Of a stretch of 64,000 bases of DNA, positions 24,067 through 35,287 are shown piece after piece. Within the stretch, counting starts at the first letter, position 1; each line of letters begins with the position of its first letter. The position numbers and the translations under genes are program-made. Source of the DNA: Myrmaecium sp. VS I D KN 1 (Eukaryota > Ascomycota > Dothideomycetes > Valsariales > Valsariaceae); contig JADQAV010000033.1 in NCBI GenBank assembly GCA_019775845.1, forward strand, positions 3,611 to 67,610. Reading direction: 5' to 3'. The notes under the pieces were generated by a model. That model was not told the origin of the DNA, ran no database searches, and saw only the letters and a list, made by a program, of their open reading frames with translations.

Positions 24067-25954
24067 AAACCTGCAGGTCGGCGGGCAGGCACGCCTTGCC
24101 TTACCTTCCTTGCTCTCGTCCCCTTCCCATTCCCGATGCACAGCACCTTTAAGGGAACCATGGGACAAACTGCCGTAGGTAGCCGGGTCCGGGCACGAGT
24201 CGGAGGCCTCAGTCACCCACCTGCACCACAAGCAAAAAGTCGGGGTAACAACCAGCTGTTCTCCACCGCCTCCATGCAACCCCGTGGACCCTCCCCACAA
24301 TGTGGCGGCCGCGAGCGCCGCGCCGCGGCGGGACGGGCAACGATCGACGACACCGGCCGGCCGGGGGCGTCCCCGCCAAAGAACCGACCTCCCCGTCCGT
24401 CATCGGGATCTTCAGCCCAAAACTCCCACCACGGTTGATTACTCTGTTACGCTTCTTTTTGGGGTTCTAGAAAGACGAAAGATAACACAGGTGTGGAAGG
24501 AGAGCTAGAAGTAAGTCCTCGTGCAGCTCTTTTTTTCTTCTGCGATGGCGTCAGTGGTTCCCCCCTTCTCCCTTCGCCCAAACATCTTCCATCTCCATGC
24601 ATGCACATGAGAGATCGGTTCCGCTCATTACATGACAACTGAAGAAGGCCGGCTGTCGGCTGTCGGCTACCGACGGCTCTCACGTAGCTACTATGGTACG
24701 GTAGCATCTACCCAGCATCTCGCATCTCGCATCTATCTCGCAGCTAGGTGAGGTAGCTTCACGACCTCACATACATACAGTATGTGCCTACGCAGGTCAC
24801 ACGCCCACTCACTAGCTATAAGATCGTCCCTCCCTCCTTTCCCCTCTCTCTCATTCACCAATCGCCGTTTTCTCCTTTCCAAGCCATGTCCGTTCTTTTC
24901 CCTTCCTTTCCGGCCAGCGTGACCACATCCGCGTGAATGACGTCTAAAGATCCAAGAGTGAGTGAGTGAGCAGCGGCGCATCCGGAGAAGAGCTAAGGTA
25001 GAGAACAAAAGGGCTTCGAGGGAGAAGAGCCCGGCGCTCAGCGCCCAGCCTGGACTCAGCCTGGCCAAGTCCAGTCCAGCTCAGTCGAGTCCAGCTGAGA
25101 CGAGGCCGAGTCCGAAATCCTACCTCTCGGCATGCCGCTGTACGAAACCCTCCATGCGCCGAGAATTTCGGACTGGACTGGACTGCTACTGCTACTGCTA
25201 TATGTTATGTAAACCCGTCATAGGTAAAGTAGGTAAGGCAGGAAGGAGGAGCACATGACTCAGGTCACACGGCCTCCCGCGTACCAGCTGTTTTGTTTTG
25301 TTTTTCCGCTGCTTGGTAGGTTGCAGCTGCGGTTGCGGTTGCGGGTTGAGGTTGCGGTTGCACGGCAGTAGTTCGTGCGTTGCGGGGTCGCGCGAGGGAG
25401 AGAGGGAGGGAGGGAAAGTACCAAGGGAAGGAGAGAAAGGGGTTGGATAGGGTTGCTTATGATGCGCAGCATACGTGCGTTCCCAACTTCAACCCCACCG
25501 AACGAACCTCATAGCTGAACTGCTTGCTCCACACGACACGCACTCAGATGTCTCAGCGGTGAGAGATGCACGATGGCATTGATAGACCGTGATGCAATGG
25601 TGAGACACCCCAACAGGCCCCACCCCAGATCAATCCAACAGGACTGGACAGGACAGGATAGGATAGATGGTATAAGTAGCGGAGTATATAATAACTAAAT
25701 TATATATCAGACGGAAAAGCCAGGATGTAAGAGCTCGAACCGAGGAAGAGAAAGCAGGACGCGAAAAAAGGTCATCAATAAACGCCTTAAAAAGGCTACT
25801 TGAGCCTGACCATGCCATCAACGTCCACATCAAAAAGAAATAAAGCGTCCTCACGACTACCCTGGTCCAGCTTCCGAAGAAAACGAAAACGCTCCCATGC
25901 ATCGTCCTCTATCTTACAAAAACCTCATAATACCCTGAAGCACTCTCAACTCCT

Positions 25955-27050
25955 CTACTTCCTCCTGTTCTGCTGCATGGCCAAAATCTGAACCATGCGA
26001 ACGAAGATGTTGATGAAATCAAGCTCGATGGAGATGGACTCGTTGACCGGGTCGGGCTTCATGAGGCCGCGCTCAGCCAAGCGGGCGTGATGCAGGACCT
26101 TCTGGACATCGTACAGGGTGAAGCCGCCGAAGACCGCGAGGCCGCCGTACAGCCAAATGTTCTCGGACCAGGCGAGGGTGCGGGCAGCGGTGGCGGGGAT
26201 GACGAGAGGAGCGAGACCGGAGAGGGCGACGATGGCGCAGCCGGCGAGCAGAGGACCGCCCAGGTACAGGTACTTCTCTTGCTTGGCGGTGGCACCGACT
26301 ATTAAGAAATATCAGTAACCGTGCAACTGATGCAAGAGATCGGACTAATTACTTACCAAAGGCGATGGAACCCATCAGACCAACAGTGTAAAGACCAGCA
26401 CGAGCGAGAAGCGCCGGGTGCATGAAGAACAGAGGGCTCAAGAGCGCAGCCTGGGTGACGTTGAAACCGGTCCAAAGAGCATACTTGGTCACATAGTTAT
26501 CCGGGTTGGTCGCTCTGCAAGCGTACATGGTGCCAATCGATCCGACAAGACCCAAGCCAAGCACCATCCACGGGTTCGCCGCCATCAGCCGGTAGCTCCA
26601 GCCATTGCTGTGCAGAGCCTTTGCGGCAACGGCGATGATGCCGACACCCAGACCGGTGTGCATGAACGTGTCGTTCAGGTACCGGCGTTCATATTCCGGC
26701 ATGCCGCCATCTTCTCTCGTCTCGCGGTTGAAGATCAGGTTGATGGCCACCAGCGTGCCGCCGAAGATGCCGGCTCCGTATAGCAACCGCTGCTTCAGGT
26801 CGCCCTGGATAGGTGTTCTGACGGCATCTTGCGTGTAGGCGCGGCGGAAGCTGTTTTGGAAGACGTTGCGGGAAGAGCGGAGGACGGATCCGGAGGCGAG
26901 CGTCGCGGTTGATCGAGGCGTGAAGAAGTTTTTCGAGAAGGCTGGTTTCGGGGTGTGGTGGAAGCTGCGGATGGTGGTGGAGGAAGCTTTAGGAAGCTGC
27001 TGCTTGAGCGCAGCGGAGACGGCGAAGGGGCGCTGAAGGACGAACGCCAT
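25955..27050 (-). CDS. Bax-inhibitor-1 family membrane protein, mitochondrial (GHITM/TMBIM5-like)
   Basis: Two exons, 26357-27050 and 25955-26298, with a 58-bp intron (gtaagt...aatag); 345 residues. The first 80 or so residues are rich in Arg, Ser and Thr with few acids (FHHTPKPAFSKNFFTPRST), as in a mitochondrial targeting sequence. Six to seven hydrophobic spans follow, including LLYGAGIFGGTLVAINLIF, GLGVGIIAVAAKAL, ALLSPLFFMHPALLARAGLYTVGLMGSIAF and, in exon 2, AGCAIVALSGLAPLVI and WLYGGLAVFGGFTLYDVQKVLHHA. The last span is the signature end of the UPF0005/BI-1 fold (YDVQ). The tail DFINIFVRMVQIL matches the family's final helix. Animal TMBIM5 sits in the inner membrane and affects cristae and ion exchange; the fungal role is inferred only. 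It is divergently arranged with the decarboxylase gene. Confidence 0.9.
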
Positions 27051-28019
27051 GGTTTCAACACAGCGGTGTTGAGATGGAAATGATGCAACTCTATGAAGGG
27101 GAAAGATGAAGTTGGTGATACTTGTAAGGGCAGGTCGTGGTGTTGAAGAAGGTGCAGTGAGGCAGTGAGGCAGTCAGTCTATGACGTGCGGCGAAAGAGG
27201 AAATGTCGGATGTCGGAGGAAATTTCTCGAACGCCGGTGGCACCGAAGCTGCAGCTGAGCTTTGGCCGGCAGTTTGCGGGGTGAATTCAACACCAAGAAC
27301 CATCAAACAAGCCACGCATCATTGGCTGGCCGTCCGTTCTGATGCTGTATATATTGTATATAATCTAAATATTGAGACTTCCTTTGTACAGTAGTAAACA
27401 TTTCAACCTTTACAAACGATATTTAACAGAGTCCTTCGATGTTTTTCCTTTGGGGGGATTTACTGACCACCAATCGAAAGATTCTATGCCTTTCGAGTTC
27501 TCCTGGACAGAGTACCTCTTACAATCAAGTACTAATTCTGATAGCTAACGAAGAGGAACGAAGCCTCATGAAAACGGGGATGGCCGGGTGCCATCCATCC
27601 GTGCTCACTCGGAGCTTCCGGCATGCTCTTGTGGTAGTCAAACGAAGCCCTCCAGCCAAATACGAATACTAGCCTTTTCTATTCACTGCTGCCCCGTCTC
27701 TGGAGATTCCATCTGCGATGACACTCGCCAAAGGCCAGAAGTTCACCCTTGATGCACTTGGGCGCTTGTCGGCGCGAGTACCGCGACCACCTGCGGTGCG
27801 GCTTCGGGTTGACGCGGCTCAGCGCGGAGTACGGGCTAAGTTCCCCAGAAACTGCGGGGAAGCACGATAAGTTATCACCACCTTCACGTCGTCCGCATTG
27901 GCATCCTCATTCGAGAGAAACGAAGACGTGAGGATTCCGTTTGTACTTGCTCCTCCTTCACATCCCCAATTGCGAAACTGTTGCAAGAGACCTCGGGACC
28001 ATCCTTAAATCCCGTGGCC
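27051..28019. other. Divergent promoter region
   Basis: 969 bp between the TMBIM5-like gene (-) and the decarboxylase gene (+). No other gene is recognised. Confidence 0.55.
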
Positions 28020-29774
28020 ATGACACAAGGGTCGCTTGGGCAAGAAACTATCAAAGTCGCGGAATATCTCTTCACGCGACTTCGGCAATTGGGGGTGCAA
28101 TGCGTCTTCGGCGTTCCTGGCGACTACAACCTTCGACTCCTAGACTTCGTCGAGCCCGCAGGCCTTCACTGGGTTGGCAATTGCAATGAGCTGAACGCGG
28201 CCTACGCGGCCGATGGCTATGCCAGGATCAACGGCCTGGGGGCTCTGATTACCACTTTTGGTGTTGGAGAGCTGTCCGCTGTCAACGGCATCGCGGGCGC
28301 CTACGCGGAGAAAGCACCGGTCATTCACATCGTTGGAACACCGAATCGTGAGCTTCAGGAGTCAAGAGCCTTGGTGCATCATACGTTTGCCGATGGCGAG
28401 TACGGCCGGTTTGCTGCCATGCACAAGCATGTCACCATTGCTCAGACCAACCTGTGGGATCCTCGTACTGCGCCCGAGCAGATAGACTACGTGTTGGAGC
28501 AAGCCTTGGTTCATAGTCGTCCGGTTTACCTCCAGATTCCTAATGATATGGTGGATGTCTCCATCTCTGCGGCAAATTTGAGCTCCAAGAAAATCGCTGT
28601 ACCCCCAGCCCCACGACCAGAAGGAGTATTTTCCTCAGCATTATCGAAGGCTATTGAACGCATATGCTCCGCCAAACGCCCATTAATCCTGGTTGATGGG
28701 GAATGCAGGCCTTTGAACATCCTCGACCAGGTCGATAGCTTTGTCAAGATCACCAGCTGGCCAACCTGGGTAACAACCTTCGGAAAAGGTTTGATCAACG
28801 AACAGTTACCCAACGTCTATGGCCTTTATGCCGCGAACTTCGGTGACGAGCAGTCCAAAGCATATTTCGACTCCTCAGACCTGGTTGTCCACCTTGGCCC
28901 GCACATCAGCAGCACCAACACACAAGCCTTCACCACGCTCCCGAATGAGAAAGTGACCATCTCATTACTGCCAACTTCTGTCAAGATCGGAAACGAGGTC
29001 TATCGAGACATATCCAGCCGGGATTTCTTAGAGGAACTGCTTCGGACCCTCGACCATGGTCGCATCCCCAAGGTTCCCGGTCCGCCTCGCCCAAGCACCG
29101 CGCTCGGTCACATCGACCCATCCGGGCCCATCATCCAGGACAAATTCTACCGCTTCATCAACCCTCTCCTCCGCGCCGGCGACATCGTCCTCACCGAAAC
29201 CGGCACCGCCTCCCACGGCGGCCGCGCCTTCGTCCTCCCACCCAACACCCGCCTCTTCGCCGCCATCACCTGGCTCTCCATCGGGTACATGCTCCCCGCC
29301 GCCCTCGGCGCCGCCCTCGCCCAGCGCGAACAACATTCCCCCTCCTCCTCCGCCAACCCCTCCACCACCACCGCACCCCGCACCATCCTCCTCATCGGCG
29401 ACGGCAGTTTCCAAATGACCGCCCAAGAGCTCAGCACGATCATCCGCGAGCGCCTCGACGTCCTCGTCCTCCTCCTCAACAACCGCGGCTACACCATCGA
29501 GCGCGCGATCCACGGCCGCGCCCAGCCCTACAACGACATCGCCCCCTGGCGCCACCGCCACGCCCTCCGCTTCTTCGGCGCCGACGAGCACCACGCCCGC
29601 CAAAACGCCTTCGAGGCCCGCACCTGGGCTGAGCTGGACGCCGTCATGCGGTCAGAGCAGGTGTCCGCGGGCACGGGCGTGCGTTTTATTGAGGTCTTTA
29701 TGGAGCAGGAGGATTGCACGGGGATCCTGAAGCATTTGATGGAGACGCAGAAGGCGAAGGAGGGGAAGGCGTGA
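28020..29774 (+). CDS. Thiamine-diphosphate decarboxylase, pyruvate decarboxylase type
   Basis: Single exon, 584 residues from the ATG at 28020. An in-frame ATG at 27981 would add 13 residues, but family members begin just before the IKVAEYLFxRLxxLGV block, favouring 28020. The cofactor-activating Glu is at about 57 in GNCNELNAAYAADGYAR, and the catalytic His pair at about 120-121 in ALVHHTF. The ThDP/Mg motif begins with GDGS at about 460-463 and ends with NN at about 487-488. The enzyme converts a 2-oxo acid to an aldehyde and CO2 in the cytosol. Two features differ from classical Pdc1: the motif ends NNRGYTIE rather than NNDGYTIE, and a Ser/Pro/Thr insert precedes GDGS. Phenylpyruvate or indolepyruvate decarboxylase is therefore possible. 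The last third is much more GC-rich than the first. Confidence 0.9.
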   Translation: MTQGSLGQETIKVAEYLFTRLRQLGVQCVFGVPGDYNLRLLDFVEPAGLHWVGNCNELNAAYAADGYARINGLGALITTFGVGELSAVNGIAGAYAEKAPVIHIVGTPNRELQESRALVHHTFADGEYGRFAAMHKHVTIAQTNLWDPRTAPEQIDYVLEQALVHSRPVYLQIPNDMVDVSISAANLSSKKIAVPPAPRPEGVFSSALSKAIERICSAKRPLILVDGECRPLNILDQVDSFVKITSWPTWVTTFGKGLINEQLPNVYGLYAANFGDEQSKAYFDSSDLVVHLGPHISSTNTQAFTTLPNEKVTISLLPTSVKIGNEVYRDISSRDFLEELLRTLDHGRIPKVPGPPRPSTALGHIDPSGPIIQDKFYRFINPLLRAGDIVLTETGTASHGGRAFVLPPNTRLFAAITWLSIGYMLPAALGAALAQREQHSPSSSANPSTTTAPRTILLIGDGSFQMTAQELSTIIRERLDVLVLLLNNRGYTIERAIHGRAQPYNDIAPWRHRHALRFFGADEHHARQNAFEARTWAELDAVMRSEQVSAGTGVRFIEVFMEQEDCTGILKHLMETQKAKEGKA

Positions 29775-30276
29775 AGTCATAAGTTCGGTACGTACGTCGA
29801 CTCAATCTTTTGGCGTGTCTAAGAGGTCTTTTCAAGGAGGCCATGCGAGGTAGGAGAAGCTTGCGAACTCTCTTACAGGTTATTTTTTTTTTTTCCCACT
29901 TAGACTCTCTATATTTTCGCGAGAGGTAAATGATACGCACTACATCCCTCTCTACATCTACAATAACATCTACTTATTCACCCATCCCAACGACAACTCT
30001 TTCCCATGCCTCCCCGATTATTGCGCATAGAATTACCCGCCGCGACAGTCCTTTCATTTTTCTTTATAAGCTTACCAGACATACGTATAACCAGGGTGAG
30101 GGGTCAAGACATCGTTTTATCCATACCCAGGGTAGCCCTGCCCGTCTTCCCCACGGATGCCCCTCCACCCCTTCCCCCTTTCCCCCCACCCATCAATACC
30201 ATAAACAAAAATGAAAAAAAGAGGAGGAGGCAGAGCTGTCTCACGGAAAAACGAGGAAGAAAAAAAGGCATAAAAA
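29775..30276. other. Intergenic, no gene recognised
   Basis: 3' flank of the decarboxylase gene up to the tRNA. It contains a T run at about 29883-29895 and nothing else supportable. Confidence 0.55.
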
Positions 30277-30348
30277 TGGACTTGCCCGGAATCGAACCGG
30301 GGACCTCTCCCATGCTAAGGGAACATTATACCACTAAACCACAAGCCC
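30277..30348 (-). tRNA. tRNA-Ala (AGC)
   Basis: A 72-nt intronless cloverleaf on the minus strand. The acceptor arms GGGCTTG and CAAGTCC pair over seven positions, with discriminator A. The anticodon stem TTCCC/GGGAG encloses the loop TTAGCAT, giving anticodon AGC (alanine, GCU codons). The T arm is CCCGG-TTCGATT-CCGGG with a perfect B box, GGTTCGATTCC. The A box region reads TGGTTTAGTGG. The anticodon arm and variable loop (CCCTTAGCATGGGAGAGGTC) match yeast tRNA-Ala(AGC). Confidence 0.96.
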
Positions 30349-31316
30349 ATGATCGTGATCCGAGGCGCATTGTAAACGCGCTGGATGAATATTATTCCGG
30401 AAAAGCAACAGTTATAATGGTGTGGTGGGGGGAATGTGAGGGGCTCTGGGATAAAGTGTTCATTTACGGTGCTTTTGCAAGGGACTTTTGGAGAGAAGAA
30501 CGAGTGGCGGCGTCGTGTCTGAAGACTGGCACAGAGGCTGGATTGCTCTCTCCCATGCCTCATATAACTAGCCTACGATAGCTCAGGGCTTCAGGAACAT
30601 ATCATATTGATAATATTATAGTCTCCACAGTTGTTTGGAAAGATGAGATACTCTGTCTCCTATGCTTCAATCCCCGCAAGACAATGTCACCGCAAGCAAT
30701 AAAGTCGAAACACACGGACGATGCATGCACGAAGTAGATTCAGATTGATGAAGAACCCACCCTAATGGTTGGCCTTAGCTATCATACCACGACTTACGCC
30801 CACACCTCTCAGCTTCTGGGAGAAATGGGTGGAGGGAGGAAGCCACAAACTCCCCTTATACCCAATCCACGGCCGTGATGGTACTTAACATCAGTCAATC
30901 CCCACGTGCGAAGACAAAAGAATCCAAACGATCCCCGCCTTAGGGAGGCTTGCGATCGGAAAGTGAAAGAAGCAATTTAGACGGAACAAAGGAAAGACGA
31001 TGACATAGGAGAGAGGGTAAGGAGACCGCGGAGACCCGGCCCGGCGAAGCTCCCATGGCGGGGCCTGACGGAAAGGAAAAATAGAAAAGGAAAAAGAGGA
31101 CGAGTGGATTGGTATAGAACCGCTGCGAGAAAATGGAAAAGAACGCCAACACAGCAACCTGCGCTTTTGGTGGACGGGTAGAGGCAGGCATGTGTGCCCC
31201 GAAGATGCAAAACAATCGGCCAAAGAGGAAACGCCATGCTACCATGGGATACCGATGCAAATTGGGAAAAAAAAAGGGAAGCTGGGGAAAATCACAAAAT
31301 GTGAACGCGACAAGGA
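30349..31316. other. Intergenic, no gene recognised
   Basis: Upstream of the tRNA and downstream of the 1,303-residue protein gene. The open frames are of shadow type. Confidence 0.55.
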
Positions 31317-34300
31317 TCAGATCTTCCTCTTGAATGACACTGAACGAGACGTCTGGGTAGCGGCAGGCAGTGACTCTGCGAATCGATCGCGGTCTATAAG
31401 AAGGTACTGTTAGTTTGTTCCAGTATATTGGACCGAATTCACGATTACTTACCAGCAGCGTTGTCGAACCCGATAAGGATATCGTCATGCTCACCAGGAT
31501 ACTCTGGCATATCCAAACAAGCAAACTTCCTCCGAATAAGTCTCAACGGATCTGCGGCGGCTTCCTCATCACCTTTCTTGATCTCCGCAGGTAAGGCGAA
31601 CTTGGCATCCACTAGCTTCAGACAACTCTTCCCGCCTTTTTCGACTTTTTCAAACACATCCATTGCACGCAATTGGAAGTTCATACTGTCAGCATGACTA
31701 AATTCTTCAAAGAATGCCAGAAGCTGAACGATGTTCTCCTGCTGCACAACCTGGATGCGGACATTGCTCGCCTCCCACTTCTTGTAGATAGGCACCACCA
31801 TGCGTCGTCGCGCAATTGCGAAGCTGCTTGCTACACCATCGAATTTGACGAAGAACCCGGTGGTGGCAAACTGGAAAGCGTGCAAGTCCGGTAAGGAATT
31901 GAAGCTGTACGTCCGAATCGTGGGTTCACGGAGAATAGTTTGGAAAATCTCGCCGAGAGCGTCCGGGACACCCTGATTGACACGCTTCACATCGGTAGCG
32001 ACCGTCATGTCCAGTTGAGGGTTTCGCAGCATACGAATGCAGGCTTCGCCACCGGTGTCAAGCCGTATTTGCAACTCACCAGGGCTTAGGTTCATTCGAT
32101 CCGTAAATGTGCCGGCAGCATGCCTCGCGATGACTCTGAGATTCTCCGACAGTACGGTGGCGGGAATTTCGCTGTTTTCCGTCTCAGGATCTAGATTGTA
32201 AGACACCAGGTCTTCCCACTGAAGGCGCTGCATTGCGTTGTGTCCGGAGTGGGTAAAACTTTCCGCAGGGTTGGCTTGTTCGACAACGAAGGATTTGAGA
32301 CGTCCATGGACGAAAACAGTTTCGTCAGGCAACATATTCATGCCTGTTACCACTCCCCAGAGGCTTTCGCGTTCCTTCTCGTCATGGAATACCAAAAACA
32401 TAACGCAGGAGTGCTTAGAGTTATCTTGCTTAACACGAAGAACGATAGCTGGAGTATTTTCGCCGCCTGGATCAATCTTCATCTCGTAAGTGATCGGTCG
32501 GTGAGCACCAAGCTCATGGCTAACGCTGCTCAATGTCCTGTTCCTCGGGGGAGTAGCCACAACAATGCGATATCCTCTGTGAAAATGCCTCTCGCCCGTG
32601 CCTTCTGTAAGAACAGAATACTTCTCATAGATGAATGCGCGGCACCTCTTAACCCGTTCCTGAGGGAAGGCTTGAGGATTCGAGGGATCCGTGTATTTAA
32701 ACTCCTTGAGAGTGAGCTCGTGTAGTAACCTTTCGTTGTCGCGGCATTGGAAGCTGGCTTGGACATGGTTAGTATACTCGTAGATGCCTCTCAGCTGTCT
32801 GTAGTCGTTGTCCGTGAACTCCACCGTCAGGGTAAAGCCCCGAGGAAGATGGATCAGTATACTGCGAGACTGGGGATTCCATCTCACGTTCTCCCACGCT
32901 GCCCCGAGATTCCTGTCCTTCTGAACACACAGGTTCACGAGTTCTGATTGGCTGCAAATTGCAACCTTCAGTGTCCAATCGTCGCGGGCTCTAAGGATGG
33001 AGAGCACGCAAGGTAGAGGATGTCGGTCGGTATAAGAATCCTCAGTGCCGACAGAGACTTCAACAAACATCCTTCCGTAGCAGAACTGTTCTTTGGTGTC
33101 CGCAAGAGGCATATAAAGAGAAGGATTAGGAGACCGCTGCTTGGTATCGGTCATCAAGGACCTGGTTCCCGTTCCTGCCAATATAGATTGAACGTCAGCC
33201 GCAAAAGGCGGATATTTGATCCATATAGATTGGTCTTGGCCCTGTATCAACGCTTGTTCAGGCGGCATCACACGGTTGCGGATCATTGAGGGTATCAACG
33301 CTTTGAGGTTGGCCAGGATCATTTCGTAGGTCTCATACACTTCAATCATGTCCTGATTTCCTGTCATCCTGAAATTATGCAGCTGAGCGGTCGGGTTGAA
33401 ATCCCCCCACGGTGCAATTTCTGGATGCTTCGGAATGACTTCCTTAAGGATCCACAATGCTTTCGCAAGGTCGACGTGTGGTTGCATGAGACGCTGCTCA
33501 CGCCCGCCATCCCGACCCCTGCTGCGAATTAGCGCCTCCAGCCCAGCGCGACCGCGAAGGAACCACCATATTGCGGCTCTGAGCCAGACGACAACGCTAT
33601 AAGAAGTAATGGGGCGATCAATCTCAGCCGTCAGCCGGAAGATTCCGTTCATATGGATGACCCTCTCCGCAAAGTCTTCGAGAGCAGCATCCTTTCCTGG
33701 AGCCGAATTACTATTCTGCTCAATTGGCGAGTTCGTAACTGAACCAGAGTCTTGTCCGAGGCGGTGGATGGCTAGATCCTGCGGAATCGTAAGCCCCGGA
33801 GGCTTGAAAGGTTGCTCGAGACCTTGTTGCAGATTCGGAGTGCCCTTTGGAGTTGGATGACCAGAATTGATCGTGCGTAGAGAACCATGAGGCGATGGCT
33901 GCAGCTGGGACGGTATAGGATGACTGTTGGAGGATGATGAGGAAGGTCTTGATGCATCCGCTCCAAGATGAGAGTGATGCTGCATAGGCTGAGGCCTCTG
34001 GAAAGAATTTTGCCCTTCGGGTGGCGCCCTTTGCTGTGATACGTTATTTACATATAGACCGGAGCGAACAGAAGATGCAGTTCCACGCAGTGTAGGGCCA
34101 GGTACAAAACCTGGATGCAGTGGAGGATCGTCATTAAGAGACCTATGGCTATCCTGTGAAGTGGGTCGCTTGTCGGTAACTGTATACGGTGCATAAGAAG
34201 ACTTCTGCTGGCTTCCGCCAAGCATGGCCCCTCGATATGACTGGGGAGATCCAATAGAGTACGCATTGGAATCCATGGATGGCCTGGACGAGCCCGGAGA

Positions 34301-35287
34301 TCCGGATGAAGTATCCTCGCGGTGCTGGAAAGCTTCATGAAGTGCCTTGCCTTCCTCAGCTCGCATGCGTTGCCGTGACAGAGCGGATGGCTGTTCGGGG
34401 GTGTGATCAGACTCCCGCTCCAGTATATCATCTAGGCTCTTGTGAGAGTCAACCGGGGAGCAGTAATCAGACGGGTCTATGTTCGGCAGACGGGGGGTCC
34501 TGTCTTCATCTTCGGAATGCACAATCTCAGAAAGTCCTGTTTGGGTACGTCCCAGAGGCTTCGGTCGGAAGTCTTCCGAGTCGACGCTAGGTCGTGATAT
34601 ACCATCCCTGGGACCTTGTGGGCCAGTTGGTGCCCTTTTCCTCGTTACTGGTTGGAGTCCAAATCCGCCATCAGTAACTGACTGGAGAGGAGGTAGTTGG
34701 TAAGTGTTCAGTTTATCCTGGAGCAGTGGTGCCGCTTCTCCGGCCGAGGTATGGGCTCTGTTACCCAACGCGGGACGTTCTTCTGTATTGCCAGGGCGGT
34801 CCGACGGTCCGTTTGCAACATTGTTCTCTTGCAGACCTGCCGCAGTGGTTGGCTTGTTGGCTGCCGCCTTATGTTTTGAAACTTCAATAACTGGTTCTTC
34901 CGCCTCATCACCTCCTTCGCCGATGATCTCAGGTGCTGTCGGGACAAAGGACACTGTGAGCGCCTTCGTCATCCTCGGGCGCTGCCCCTTGCCTCGTATC
35001 GAGGACGGTAGAGTGTTCGCAGCAGGCCTTGACTTGCCAACGTTTGCGGCGTGCATCCATTTCTGTGCCGCAACAACATCGAGGCGGGGCGACGGTAAGG
35101 GCGACGTTGACGCAACTTTGTCGGTGGACGGTTTCAGGAAGTCCAAGACATCCTGTTCGTTTAAGGCCGACTTCTTGCTTCCCCCGAAGCCGGAGCTCTC
35201 GTCGTTAGAAAGCTTCGCTTTCCATTTCGACTTGCTGAAGAACTTGCGGCTCTCCTGGCGGCTGAGGGCAGCAGCCTGTTCGGACAT
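31317..35287 (-). CDS. Large conserved-looking protein of unknown function (1,303 residues)
   Basis: Two exons, 31453-35287 and 31317-31393, with a 59-bp intron (gtaagt...cttatag). I took the ATG at 35287 (MSEQAAALSRQESRKFF); the frame opens further upstream without domain content. Residues 1 to about 540 are disordered, Ser/Pro/Gln-rich, with basic patches. From about 545 the protein is globular: ALEDFAERVIHMNGIFRLTAE, an amphipathic or hydrophobic stretch VVVWLRAAIWWFLRGRAGL, YETYEMILANLKALIPSM, then beta-rich segments. Some of these (YRIVVATPPRN, VMFLVFHDEKERESLWGVV and the end ILIGFDNAADRDRFAESL made by the splice) have the look of PH-like folds, where a strand precedes a closing helix. 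I do not recognise the family. No transmembrane, catalytic or zinc motif is evident. Confidence 0.85.

Larger units (their letters stand above)
22369..25954. other. Long intergenic region carrying a MITE
   Basis: 3.6 kb between the start of the glucanase gene (-) and the 3' end of the TMBIM5-like gene (-). Apart from the MITE at 23488-23890 and short tandem repeats, nothing is recognised. A 10-bp inverted match (AGTCCGAAAT / ATTTCGGACT) lies within about 25110-25170 among repeated AGTCCAG words. Confidence 0.55.

Noticed and set aside
25040-25190. AGTCCAG-rich inverted repeat as a second MITE
   Set aside because: Only about 10 bp pair between the arms, and no target duplication flanks them.
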